From Vandiemenella viatica (Eukaryota; Arthropoda; Insecta; Orthoptera; Morabidae): 64,000 bases of DNA. Below are positions 1 to 9,519 of this stretch, piece by piece. Each line of letters starts with the position of its first letter. Positions within the stretch are counted from its first letter, which is position 1. The translations under genes and the position numbers were made by a program. Where the stretch lies: positions 11,890,148-11,954,147 of the forward strand of contig CM061914.1 in the NCBI GenBank assembly GCA_031002005.1, written 5' to 3'. Below the pieces are notes generated by a model. It had not been told where the DNA came from. It ran no database searches and saw only the letters and a list, made by a program, of their open reading frames with translations.

Positions 1-404
1 CTGTGTAGCTCCTCACCAGTCTACTGGATATTTTCCGTTGACAGGCTTTTACAGGACCCCTAGCGCACGCCATTATGAAATCATGTGTTGGAACAGGCCC
101 CTTACAACACGCGGATGATATCATAGCCCCGGCGTCTGGCTTTCCACAAGCAGCCCACGATTTCGTATTTGCCCTCAGCGAACGACAAGGAATGAAACGA
201 GCCAAGCAGATAGCGACATACCCACACTGCACTGTGAACCCGCCCGCCTCGTGTGTTTCATCAGGTGCGGGAGTTATTCCTGTTGTGAACAGAGTCACTT
301 TGGAATGTGCTCAGCAAATAACTCCGGGCTATTCTTGGAGCGCAGCATTACAGTCACCGCAAACAGACAGAAACATTTCATACCGCAACCAAGAATAGTT
401 ATTA
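1..404. other. Left flank, no supported gene
   Basis: One reading frame is open at 75-398 (107 codons), but it has no recognisable domain, repeat or homologous neighbour. I see no mobile-element signature in this stretch. Confidence 0.4.
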
Positions 405-1268
405 TACGTCAATTTTTGTAGGCAGGACTTAGAGGAAGCCTAATGCTTCGTCTGTTACATGCTGTATTATCTATTGTTAAAATAATAATCGATATGTTTG
501 CTTCCACGCCGAGAAAGTATAAAATTATCTTCAGACGTTCTAAATGAATAAAAACTATGTAGAAATGTTTCGAAAGCATAACTTTTTAATTTAAAATATG
601 TTAAGGGCTAGAATTTAAAAATTAATTTGAAATGGTAGGTCATCAAGGATGATGTCTTTGAGACTGTATTTTGTCGTCAATTCATGAAATATATGTGTAT
701 TTGACTAAGTGACTACCTTTTCGATATTAATAGTAAATAAGGAATTGCTACTTAGCAGGTATCACTCACAGAACATTTCTGTTCCCATTCCACCGTGTTA
801 TTACAGTGCACATACTATTATTCATCCTTGCAATACAGTACAGTAATACACCACCAACGTTATTCCTTTCTAAATTCACAGCCTAGAGTATGAACATTCC
901 ACAAAACTCCAATGGATCTGGCGACACATATTATTATTCCGTTTTCCCACAATAGAATATTAGAAAACGGTACCTGAAATCTTCCTTTTTTTTTTTATTA
1001 CATGTATGTTTCATTGTTTGATGTTATTTACCTACAGCTTATTCCAATCCCCACCTTCATTGGCAAAAAGTGATAACCGCTCATTTCCTTATGCGTAAAA
1101 TCAGTACTACTTCCCTTCCCTTTAGTGCTCCTAACTAAAATTGATTTCCCCATAGAGATACGAAAAATATACAACTTTCTCCACATCGTGTTGATTTAGA
1201 GATGGATTCGCTGCGAACCAAAATAATTAAGTTTATAAACTTGAAGATAGTTAACAGCGTTGAAGGTA
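405..1268 (-). repeat. Dispersed repeat R1, left (inverted) copy
   Basis: The reverse complement of this segment aligns over most of its length with 11560-12250, with substitutions and small gaps. Matched landmarks include a block reading ATAATACAGCATGTAACAGA on the reverse strand (about 445-465), a block around GAACAGAAATGTTCT (about 765-785), and a block around ACGCATAAGGAA (about 1085-1100). No coding frame is evident, so this looks like a noncoding dispersed repeat or the untranslated end of a transposon. The two copies point in opposite directions about 10.3 kb apart. Confidence 0.75.
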
Positions 1269-1271
1269 ACC

Positions 1272-1606
1272 TACAGAGAGTGGTGGGTGAGCGGTTAACG
1301 CTCTGCCCTCGCAATAGGGAGGACACGGCTTCGAATGCCGGCACGATTCCTTGTGGTTCCTCCCTCATGAGATTAGGGATTGGATTGCACAGTGTTAGTT
1401 TTTGTGGAAACCCATTTCTGCCATACTCAACTTAGTAAAGTGCGGAGTAGAGATGTGGATGTAAATGATGACTGGGAGATGCGTGGTCTGCATTCGTCGT
1501 CAAGCTGTAAGTCCCAGAGGAAAGCAACTGGCAGCACTACCTCACAGAATGGCTTGAGACCCGACCAAACTTCGGGTTGTGGACAAAGTAACTTTAATAA
1601 ATATAA
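1272..1606 (+). mobile_element. tRNA-derived SINE, diverged
   Basis: The head (about 1276-1340) resembles a tRNA gene. It has a box A-like TGGGTGAGCGGTTAACG and a box B-like GGCTTCGAATGCC at the usual spacing. A tRNA-unrelated body follows and ends in an A/T-rich TAATAAATATAATAACA tail. The body differs from the SINEs at 17614, 23651 and 29989, so this is a second SINE family or a chimera. The 3' boundary is approximate. Confidence 0.55.
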
Positions 1607-1908
1607 TAACACTAGACGACCCGCGCGAAAATTTCGCGACTAAAAAGCGATGAATAGTGAGGTTGAATGCTTGTAATATAATAAAAAGTAGAACTGTACC
1701 TTTGTAGCAATTTTTTTTGTTTAATAGGTACGCATCAAAATACTCGCAACATGTTACGAAACAGTTAGCAAAATTTAAAACGCTCTGTATTTATGACTAA
1801 CTGTCACAGACCTTAACAGAATAAAACCAACCTCAACAAAATGCACACAACATATCAAAATCTCTGAAATATTTGTTGCTCTGTGAATAAAATGTTTACA
1901 TTGTAACT
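1607..1908. other. A/T-rich spacer
   Basis: No gene or repeat recognised. The last four bases (1905-1908, AACT) are the left target-site duplication of the LTR retrotransposon that follows. Confidence 0.5.
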
Positions 1909-2510
1909 TGTAGCATAGCCATATGATAGAGGCTGCTTCCAAAGTCGGTGGCCCGAGAGATCGAAAACCGGCTGTGCTATTTGAAATACAGCCGAGTTGA
2001 TGTTAAATTTCCCGCCGGTCCGTGGGAGTACCGTGGAAGACCCCGGAGTGCATGCCGGCTACCGGAAGACAATTAAAAACGGCCGCGAACCCAACTTGTG
2101 GTACCGGCTAGTCTTCCTGGGGCAGCCGAACTCATCGGGCACGCCACCCATGTGCGAGTTTTTCTCGAACTCTCCTTTTTAATGTTGAACTCTAGTTGTG
2201 AAAATGCGAGTGTAATTTATAAAGTATTGCTTATGTGAACCGTTTTTAACTTAGGATTCTGCAATCTTCGGGTACATATATATATCTAGAAGTCCGATGT
2301 AATATATGTTCACGACTGGTGTGGGTTAAGATATGAACGCTATTAAATTTGGAAATTTAATTTTGTTATTCTTTTTTTTATGTGATTCTTAATAAGCTGA
2401 ATCACTGGCGACCGCGTCAGCAGAATTTGCTGTTTCAAACATTTTCGTAAATGTATAAATCCCACCATCCGCGAGCATTAGTGTGCTTTTCTAAGAGAAG
2501 AAATGCAACA
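1909..2510 (+). repeat. 5' LTR
   Basis: Starts TGTAGCATAG and ends AAATGCAACA. It is identical in length (602 bp) to the copy at 8811-9412. A small open frame inside (1997-2182) is present identically in both LTRs and is not evidence of a gene. The U3/R/U5 limits cannot be placed by eye. Confidence 0.95.
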
Positions 2511-2867
2511 TGGCTACCTATGGACAGGACTCTCGCGACCTACGAATAAAGTGATTTATTAAGTAAACCGACGAGAAAAAAAGTTAAAACGGTACATCAA
2601 CAAACTTGTGAAGTGATAGCAGTGCGCCAGAAGATCCAAAACCAAAGAAGACGAGGAGCGGAGATATTTTACGCGGCCGCAACAACAGAGGAAGACCCGG
2701 CAGCGATAATTCGGGATAACAACTAACAACTGATTGGAAGAAAATTGGAGGGCTCACAAGCGGCGCAGAACGTCGAAAGATAAGTGCAGTGCAGATAAAG
2801 TTGAACAGTTAAAGGGAAACCCATTATAGGCGATTTTTTTTTTCTCTCCTCTTTTTAAATTTTCACC
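2511..2867 (+). other. Primer-binding region and untranslated leader of the LTR element
   Basis: The first bases after the LTR, TGGCTACCTATGGACAGG, begin with TGG as expected for a primer-binding site complementary to a tRNA 3' CCA end. The matching tRNA was not identified. The remainder is a purine-rich leader up to the gag ATG. Confidence 0.55.
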
Positions 2868-4514
2868 ATGAATAAGGAAAGCAGTTTTGAAAATGGGGGG
2901 GAAGCTAGTAAAGAAGATCCCCCAAGCCAGGAACCTTTGTTAGTATTTTTAAACACCGAGATACCAATCAATGAAAGTTTGTCACCAGCTCCTGAAAGCA
3001 GTCCACCAAACTCTGAAACTTGCTCTCCCATACTCACTACAAATGCATCAATATTTGAAGCATTTGAAGGTCCAGCAGATCCTGAGAAGGATAATCCAAA
3101 CCTGATAGTTAAGATTTTCACAATGTTATCAAATTTATCAACTGATATCCAAACTAAGTTTGAAATACAATCAACTGAAATACAAAATAAATTCAAAAGT
3201 CATGCTGAAGATGTCCATAAAAGTTTCAGTAATGGACTAGCAGCTCTGGAGTTAAAGTTAGAGGGTAAAATAAAGGAGGAATTAAAAGGGGTGACACAGA
3301 AACTTGATGAAGTCTGCAGTGAGATAGAAAAGTGTAAACAGTCATGCCAAGTTGTTAGACAGGAGACACAGAAACAAATTGAATGCCTTGAAGTAAATGT
3401 CAGGCAAAGAATTGATAGTAATGAAAACAATATAGCAAATATCAAACAGCAAAATACTCAGTTGAGTATAAGACTTGAAGGAGTTGCAGAAAGAGTAGAT
3501 GAAGTCGGTGAAAAGTATATTAAATTGGAAGCAGCTGTAGATGAAGTTGCAATAAGCTGTGAAATATTGGATAAGCGAGTGAGGAATTTAAGTGAGGAGA
3601 TGACTAAAATTCCCAACTTCGAGAGTCAAGTAACCAAAATTGGGGAAGAATTACAAGAAGTGAAGTGCCATCTAAAGAAATCACAGGTGCAACATGTAGT
3701 TGCTTTGGCAAACCCAGTGTCCCTGGCTATACCAGAAAAAATTGAAATTGAGAACTTTAGTGACAAGGGAGGGATCCATCCAGTAAATTTTATCAACAGT
3801 TTTGAGAAGTACAGGATTTTCAGTGTTTATGATGACAGTGAAAAAATGAACAGTGTATATCAAAATTTAAGGGGTAGTGCTCGAATTTGGGGAGAAAGGC
3901 AGCTTCAGATTTGTAAAACGTATGCAGAATTCAAAGCAAGTTTCCTAAATAACTTCTGGTCAGAGGAAAGGCAACATGAAGTTAAAAGGGGTCTCTGGTA
4001 TGGCAGGAAATATCAACCTGGGAGGGAATCACTCAAAGACTTCCTTTTAAATGAAACTTCCAAATGTTATTACCTGAATAACCCACCACCTGAAAGAGAA
4101 ATTGTGTTGGATGTTGCTCACAGGATGCCAGGGGAGATTCAAAAACTATTGGTCATGCATGATGTCAGAACGATTGAGGCAGCGAGTGAGTTTGTGCACC
4201 GATATGAAACCCAGTGCGTCAGAGATAGATTCAAGGAGAGCTACCAGAACAGGAATCAGTTTAAAGATCAACGGGAATTCCGTCATGAAAGGCGAATGAC
4301 ATATGATCAGGAAAGAGGAAGAAATCAATTCCACACCAATGGAGGGGGGAGGAATTCTCCACCACATAGAAATAGTGAAAACAATGTTCGAAGAATTGGA
4401 AGAAAGGGAAGTCCTAAAGAATACTTTAGCCCAACAACGGTAGTAAGTAGTAATGATGTCACAAATGATCCCGGTACAAGCCAACAAACTAATGGTAGTG
4501 ATACAAAAAACTGA
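2868..4514 (+). CDS. gag: Gag polyprotein of the Gypsy-type element
   Basis: A 548-residue structural protein that would form the retrotransposon particle. Residues 1-70 are acidic and Ser/Pro-rich. About residues 85-285 are heptad-rich and predicted by eye to be a long coiled coil. About residues 290-455 resemble the retrotransposon capsid domain (segments such as FINSFEKYRIFSVYDDSEK and LRGSARIWGERQL). The C-terminal 90 residues are basic and low in complexity. No CCHC zinc knuckle is visible, unlike many Gypsy Gags. The ATG at 2868 is preceded by CACC, a good initiation context. The frame ends at a TGA immediately after an A AAA AAC heptamer, from which a -1 shift enters an open frame towards the protease. 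Confidence 0.88.
   Translation: MNKESSFENGGEASKEDPPSQEPLLVFLNTEIPINESLSPAPESSPPNSETCSPILTTNASIFEAFEGPADPEKDNPNLIVKIFTMLSNLSTDIQTKFEIQSTEIQNKFKSHAEDVHKSFSNGLAALELKLEGKIKEELKGVTQKLDEVCSEIEKCKQSCQVVRQETQKQIECLEVNVRQRIDSNENNIANIKQQNTQLSIRLEGVAERVDEVGEKYIKLEAAVDEVAISCEILDKRVRNLSEEMTKIPNFESQVTKIGEELQEVKCHLKKSQVQHVVALANPVSLAIPEKIEIENFSDKGGIHPVNFINSFEKYRIFSVYDDSEKMNSVYQNLRGSARIWGERQLQICKTYAEFKASFLNNFWSEERQHEVKRGLWYGRKYQPGRESLKDFLLNETSKCYYLNNPPPEREIVLDVAHRMPGEIQKLLVMHDVRTIEAASEFVHRYETQCVRDRFKESYQNRNQFKDQREFRHERRMTYDQERGRNQFHTNGGGRNSPPHRNSENNVRRIGRKGSPKEYFSPTTVVSSNDVTNDPGTSQQTNGSDTKN
4505..4511 (+). promoter_or_regulatory. Candidate -1 ribosomal frameshift site at the gag stop
   Basis: The heptamer A AAA AAC lies in the gag reading frame directly before the TGA at 4512-4514. 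It has the canonical X XXY YYZ form used for gag-pro shifts in several retroviruses. The -1 frame is open from 4511 to 4675. I have not evaluated a downstream pseudoknot or stem. A base lost from a homopolymer, by mutation or assembly error, would look the same. Confidence 0.5.
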
Positions 4515-4620
4515 AGACTGCCGAAGTTTTTGGCCCGACTGAGGCAGATGGGTTAATAGGGTCGATACAATCAAAACAGAGGAACCAGCTTAGAAGTATT
4601 TTCCACAACAACCCGAGTGA

Positions 4621-5355
4621 AGACTTAGCAGAGGAAGAGTTCCAGAAGGAAGAACGTTGGTCCAGGCTCCCATAATCTTAGTGACATGTCGTGGAAAACA
4701 AATTGAAGTATTGTTGGATTCAGGTGCCGAAATTTCATGCATCTCAGAAAATTTGTTTGAGAGTTTACTGGAAGTTGCAAATCAAAGAAACTATAAAGTG
4801 GTTTCCTTACCAGTAAGTGGGATGTCAGTTATCACTGCCACAGGGGGCAAGAGCAAATTAGTGAAAACGCAGATGTTGTTAGAAGTAAAGTTGGAAGACT
4901 ATTTCTTTGAGTTTGTTGTTTTTGTGGTGCCAGGGCTTACGATCGATTGTATTTTTGGCATCGATTGGTTGTGTGCTTTTAAAACCATCTTGTATTTTGA
5001 ACAAGGATTATTGGATTTTCAAGTTAATGGGTCCAAGGGAAGAACTAGTATGAAGAAATGTTGGAAGGAGAAGGAAATGGCGTCAGTTAATGTACTATCG
5101 TGGGGAAATGCAGTAGCCAGTGGGAAAGAACCCCAATTCCTTCAAAAGTTTATAAGGTTTTGTGTATTGTCAATGCAACCAAGCAGACAGGTGGAGAAGA
5201 ATGAGTTAAGAATAGTGGACAGTGTTAGCAGTGAACACCGTACAAAGCTAAGAAATCTGATAGACGAGTTTAAGGAAGTATTTTCTGACCAGCCTGGACT
5301 CGTAAAAGGTTACGAGTGCAATTTTACCGTCAATTGTGCGACACCTTTTTTGTAA
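4621..5355 (+). CDS. pro: Aspartic protease domain of the Gypsy-type element
   Basis: A retropepsin-like protease that would cleave the element's polyproteins. The active-site motif LLDSGAEISCIS (aspartate codon near 4717) and the hydrophobic core segment IDCIFGIDWL (near 4945) are typical. This frame is open from 4621. The frame reached from gag by the -1 shift overlaps it at 4621-4675 and then stops, so a second -1 step occurs there without an obvious slippery heptamer. The protease frame ends at 5355, just after T TTT TTG, with pol in the -1 frame. No free start codon is convincing, which fits translation as part of a fusion. The frame may carry real indels. Confidence 0.85.
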   Translation, partial: RLSRGRVPEGRTLVQAPIILVTCRGKQIEVLLDSGAEISCISENLFESLLEVANQRNYKVVSLPVSGMSVITATGGKSKLVKTQMLLEVKLEDYFFEFVVFVVPGLTIDCIFGIDWLCAFKTILYFEQGLLDFQVNGSKGRTSMKKCWKEKEMASVNVLSWGNAVASGKEPQFLQKFIRFCVLSMQPSRQVEKNELRIVDSVSSEHRTKLRNLIDEFKEVFSDQPGLVKGYECNFTVNCATPFL

Positions 5356-7934
5356 AACCTTACGTCATTCCAGTTTCAAAGAGGAAGCAAGTCGATGATG
5401 AGATAAACAGGATGTTGCAATGGAAAATCATAGAAAGATCCAAGAGTCCTTATAACAACCCACTCGTTGTAGTCACAAAAGCAGACCAATCTGTCAGGTT
5501 AGTTTTAGACGCTCGCACTTTAAATAAAATTCTCGTCACTGAAAGGGACCATCCGCCCCCGGTTGATGAAATATTACAAAGCTTTCAAGATAAGAAATTT
5601 CTAACTTCCTTGGATTTAACTGCATCCTATTGGCAAATTCCAATTGCAGAAACATCCAGGAAATATACTGCATTCTTGTACCAAGGCCGGAGTTACCAGT
5701 TCCGAGTTTTGCCATTCGGCTTGAATAATGCAGTCGCGAATTTCATCCGTGCGTTGGATCAAGTCCTTGGTAAGGAATTATTGAGCAAAGTACATGTGTA
5801 CGTCGATGATATATTAATTGCAAGCTCAACCATCGAGGAACATTGGAGTACATTAAAAGAAGTATTAACCGCTTTAAAGAAAGGGGGGATGACTATTAAA
5901 GTGAAGAAGTGTGTTTTTCTGACAAGCAAAATTGAATTTTTGGGTCATACTATCACCCCATCAGGAATAACTCCCAATGAGGAAAAGCTTAACGCTATCA
6001 AGAATTTCCCAAGACCCCAAAACAAGGAACAACTGTTGAGTTTTCTTGGACTTTGTAATTATTATCGTAAATTTATCAGAGGTCAAATACTGAACAGCCC
6101 ACATTTTGGGAAACTCAAGAAAAAGAATGCACATTGGGACTGGACTGAGCATTGTGAAGAAGATTTTCAAGAAGTAAAAAGTAGTTTATTAAAGAAAGTA
6201 CATCTAAGTGCCCCAGATTGGAATCTTCCTATCTGTATTACCACGGATAGCTCGGAATATGGCCTGGGTGTGGAGATCTTCCAAGAGATAGCAGAGGGAG
6301 ATGAAATAATAAAGAAACCCCTCGCTTTTGCTAGCCGGATTCTAAACCAGTCTGAACGCAACTACTGTGTTACACAGAAGGAAGCGCTGGCTATTGTTTG
6401 GACCTTCCAAAAGTTTCGTTACCTCCTTTTAGGCAGGAAGGTGATAGTACATACTGACCACAAGGCACTGTCGTTTTTGAAGAAGTGTAAATTAGTCCAT
6501 GGAAGGTTGGCAAGATGGAACTTACTACTCCAGGAATATGACTTTGATATTAAATATATTCCAGGAAAGGAAAATTTTGTAGCAGATGCCTTGTCAAGGT
6601 TACCAGTAGGTTTAGAAGAAAGCGAGTCAGCAATGTCAGTAGGGAAAGAAGCTCGGATATTTTACATTAAGGGAGTGGATGGAGAAAAGGAGGTTAAACA
6701 TTGCCTGAAGTTCATGAAAGAGGAGCAAGAAAAGGACCCCAATATAAGGGAGTTATTAGACAAGTTAATTGAGAGTGACCCACAGTCAAAGTTACGCAAA
6801 TACTACATGCAGGTGAGTGGAATTTTATTCAGAAGAAACCATGAAGCTAGTTCAGAGTGGAAAGTATGGGTGCCAGAAAACTATGTGGACCATTTTATTA
6901 AGCAACATCATCTTAGTTACGGCCATTATGGTATAAACAAGTGTCATATGATCATGAAGGAAACCTTGTACTTCCCTAATATGTCTCGGCGGATACAGCA
7001 GGTAGTTTCTCGTTGTGAGTTATGTCAGAAAACTAAAGCAGATAACGTCAGGAGGGCCGGGGAGATGCAGAGTGTGATCCCTGATAAACCACATGAACTA
7101 GTTGCTTTAGATATCTTTGGCCCACTGCCTAGGTCCCGTGGGGGAGTAACTCAAGTTTGTGTGGTCATGGACATCTTCTCAAAATATATAAAGTTGTACC
7201 CACTGAAGAGGGCCACAGCCAAAGTAATCTGTTCAAAGTTAGTTCATGATTATATACCACATGTAGGAAAACCTGACAAAGTATTGACAGACAATGGACC
7301 CCAGTTCACAAGTAAAGCCTGGGCTGAATGCTTTAAAGAGTTAAGTATTGAAACAGTTAAGACATCTTTCTACCATCCACAAGGGAATGCAATAGAACGA
7401 GTAATGAGAGAGCTTGGTAGGTGGTTCAGGACATACTGTGAGGACAACCATAAGAAGTGGGCATACGAATTAAGTGAAATTGAAGGAGTTATCAATACTA
7501 TTCCCCATGCTTCCACTTCACTAACACCATATGAAATCATGTTTAAGAGGGAACCTCCCCGAATTGTTTATGAGCTCCTCCACTTTCCGAGGAGGGATAG
7601 TGATTATCCTGACAAGATTAAGATAGCTTTGGAAGAGTTGAAGAAGTGTGCCTTAAGAAGAAAGGAGGCCCATGATAGGAACCTCAAACCCACAGCATAT
7701 GGGATAGGTGACCTAGTTCTGTTAAAGACACATTTTAAATCATCATCTATAGACAATGAAATTAAAAAGTTTAAACTGTTGTACGAGGGACCTTATGAAG
7801 TCGTTTCCCGAACCAAGGGAAACTGCTATACTTTGGCTCACCCTAAACATGGTAAAGTTAAAGGAAATTATAATGTGGTGGCACTAAAGCCTTTCAAGAC
7901 AGTTAATGTGACATACGGTGGTGTTCCAATATAA
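5316..7934 (+). CDS. pol: Pol: reverse transcriptase, RNase H and integrase
   Basis: An 872-residue open frame. RT: SLDL aspartate at about residue 100 and YVDD at 162-165. RNase H: acidic residues D311 (TDSS), E356 (KEAL), D381 (TDHKA) and D424 (ADALSR). Integrase: a zinc-binding HHCC region at about 531-570, then catalytic D599 (ALDIFGP), D659 (LTDNGPQF) and E694, a 35-residue spacing giving a DD35E triad. A C-terminal segment with LLYEGPYEV (about residues 820-830) fits the integrase tail. All key residues are present and the frame is unbroken. The frame opens inside the end of the protease frame, so the first residues are probably fusion sequence rather than an independent start. Confidence 0.95.
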   Translation: MQFYRQLCDTFFVKPYVIPVSKRKQVDDEINRMLQWKIIERSKSPYNNPLVVVTKADQSVRLVLDARTLNKILVTERDHPPPVDEILQSFQDKKFLTSLDLTASYWQIPIAETSRKYTAFLYQGRSYQFRVLPFGLNNAVANFIRALDQVLGKELLSKVHVYVDDILIASSTIEEHWSTLKEVLTALKKGGMTIKVKKCVFLTSKIEFLGHTITPSGITPNEEKLNAIKNFPRPQNKEQLLSFLGLCNYYRKFIRGQILNSPHFGKLKKKNAHWDWTEHCEEDFQEVKSSLLKKVHLSAPDWNLPICITTDSSEYGLGVEIFQEIAEGDEIIKKPLAFASRILNQSERNYCVTQKEALAIVWTFQKFRYLLLGRKVIVHTDHKALSFLKKCKLVHGRLARWNLLLQEYDFDIKYIPGKENFVADALSRLPVGLEESESAMSVGKEARIFYIKGVDGEKEVKHCLKFMKEEQEKDPNIRELLDKLIESDPQSKLRKYYMQVSGILFRRNHEASSEWKVWVPENYVDHFIKQHHLSYGHYGINKCHMIMKETLYFPNMSRRIQQVVSRCELCQKTKADNVRRAGEMQSVIPDKPHELVALDIFGPLPRSRGGVTQVCVVMDIFSKYIKLYPLKRATAKVICSKLVHDYIPHVGKPDKVLTDNGPQFTSKAWAECFKELSIETVKTSFYHPQGNAIERVMRELGRWFRTYCEDNHKKWAYELSEIEGVINTIPHASTSLTPYEIMFKREPPRIVYELLHFPRRDSDYPDKIKIALEELKKCALRRKEAHDRNLKPTAYGIGDLVLLKTHFKSSSIDNEIKKFKLLYEGPYEVVSRTKGNCYTLAHPKHGKVKGNYNVVALKPFKTVNVTYGGVPI

Positions 7935-8810
7935 AGTTTTCTCCCAAATGAGTTAATGAAAGTGGAGTAATAAACCGTGTATGTTGCTGCGTTCCTGACT
8001 TGAAGCAGTGCTGAGGGAGTAAAAGGTGGTATGTTAACATGAGAGTCAACAATCCACATAGAATACACCTGGAGCATCGTCCAAGACAAAGAAGACATCA
8101 ATCATGAGTAATAAGTGTTCTGGATGTGCATCAGGAAGTGGTTTTTATCATTATTATTATTAGTGTTATTTGTTCCATTGTTGCTGATGAAGGACTCCAT
8201 GAATATTAATTATAACATGAAATTCCGTGACGGCTCTGGAGTACAATTCGTGTTAAGTTTATTTGGACGAATATAAATGATTTTGTATTGTGTATTTTGT
8301 GATTTAGCATAAGCAGACTACCGTTGTATCTTTGTTCTTTCTCTCTAAATATGTTAATATTCAGTTTACAGAATTTTCTTAGAGGGAAGTGATACTTTAG
8401 TAAAAGTGACAATAGACATTTGGCATGGACAGTTAAAACTATGGTCTAGAACAATCATCGCACCCCAAAAGATGCAATTCAGATAATAATATATTGTGTG
8501 GTCTCTTTGATATAATCTTGATGTGTTTCCCTGTCTCCTTGTGAAGCTATTTTGATGTTTACTGTTACTTATAAATTATTTTCTGTGTACATTTTAATAA
8601 GGACGTGTTTGGAAATATGTATTGAAGCCCCACACCAGTAAAGGGATATTATGTATGGTATTTAGGATAGGAACCCGAGGTTGCAATTTGTATGTGAGTG
8701 AATGTGGAGTGAAGTTTGTAAGTAATCTTGGGGAGCATTAGTCCATTGAAGAAGTTCATCATGGCCATTTTGTCTGAATATCCAAAATCTTATGTTAAAC
8801 TTGAGGGGGC
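7935..8810 (+). other. 3' noncoding region of the LTR element, with polypurine tract
   Basis: About 880 bp without a long frame, so no env gene is present. It ends in CTTGAGGGGGC directly before the right LTR. The purine run GAGGGGG is the likely plus-strand primer. Confidence 0.75.
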
Positions 8811-9412
8811 TGTAGCATAGCCATATGATAGAGGCTGCTTCCAAAGTCGGTGGCCCGAGAGATCGAAAACCGGCTGTGCTATTTGAAATACAGCCGAGTT
8901 GATGTTAAATTTCCCGCCGGTCCGTGGGAGTACCGTGGAAGACCCCGGAGTGCATGCCGGCTACCGGAAGACAATTAAAAACGGCCGCGAACCCAACTTG
9001 TGGTACCGGCTAGTCTTCCTGGGGCAGCCGAACTCATCGGGCACGCCACCCATGTGCGAGTTTTTCTCGAACTCTCCTTTTTAATGTTGAACTCTAGTTG
9101 TGAAAATGCGAGTGTAATTTATAAAGTATTGCTTATGTGAACCGTTTTTAACTTAGGATTCTGCAATCTTCGGGTACATATATATATCTAGAAGTCCGAT
9201 GTAATATATGTTCACGACTGGTGTGGGTTAAGATATGAACGCTATTAAACTTGGAAATTTAATTTTGTTATTCTTTTTTTTATGTGATTCTTAATAAGCT
9301 GAATCACTGGCGACCGCGTCAGCAGAATTTGCTGTTTCAAACATTTTCGTAAATGTATAAATCCCACCATCCGCGAGCATTAGTGTGCTTTTCTAAGAGA
9401 AGAAATGCAACA
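8811..9412 (+). repeat. 3' LTR
   Basis: Same 602 bp as 1909-2510 with one substitution seen (C at 9250). It is followed by AACT, the right copy of the target-site duplication. Confidence 0.95.
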
Positions 9413-9519
9413 AACTGTATAGCTAAACGACAGTGTTTCCGTAACTGAAAAAAAAAATATTCGAAAAGCTACTTATTGAATATAAAAAAGTTTATTGGCA
9501 TCTCTGTGGTATCCGCTGC

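Larger units (their letters stand above)
1909..9412 (+). mobile_element. Ty3/Gypsy-type LTR retrotransposon, 7.5 kb, near-complete
   Basis: Two 602-bp direct repeats beginning TG and ending CA bound a gag, protease, reverse transcriptase, RNase H, integrase coding region. Integrase after RNase H is the Gypsy (Metaviridae-like) order. A 4-bp duplication AACT flanks it (1905-1908 and 9413-9416). The LTRs differ at one position that I can find (T at 2348, C at 9250), so insertion was recent. No envelope-like frame lies between integrase and the right LTR. The coding region is spread over several frames, each step being -1, as described under gag, protease and pol. Confidence 0.95.

Noticed and set aside
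75..398. 107-codon open frame near the window start
   Set aside because: No domain, composition is not distinctive, and frames of this length occur by chance in the relatively GC-rich stretch.
1997..2182. 61-codon frame, repeated exactly at 8899-9084
   Set aside because: It lies inside the two LTRs, so the duplication is explained by the LTRs and is not evidence of a gene.
7935..8810. Possible env gene of the LTR element
   Set aside because: No frame longer than about 80 codons and no signal peptide or membrane segment. The region is noncoding.
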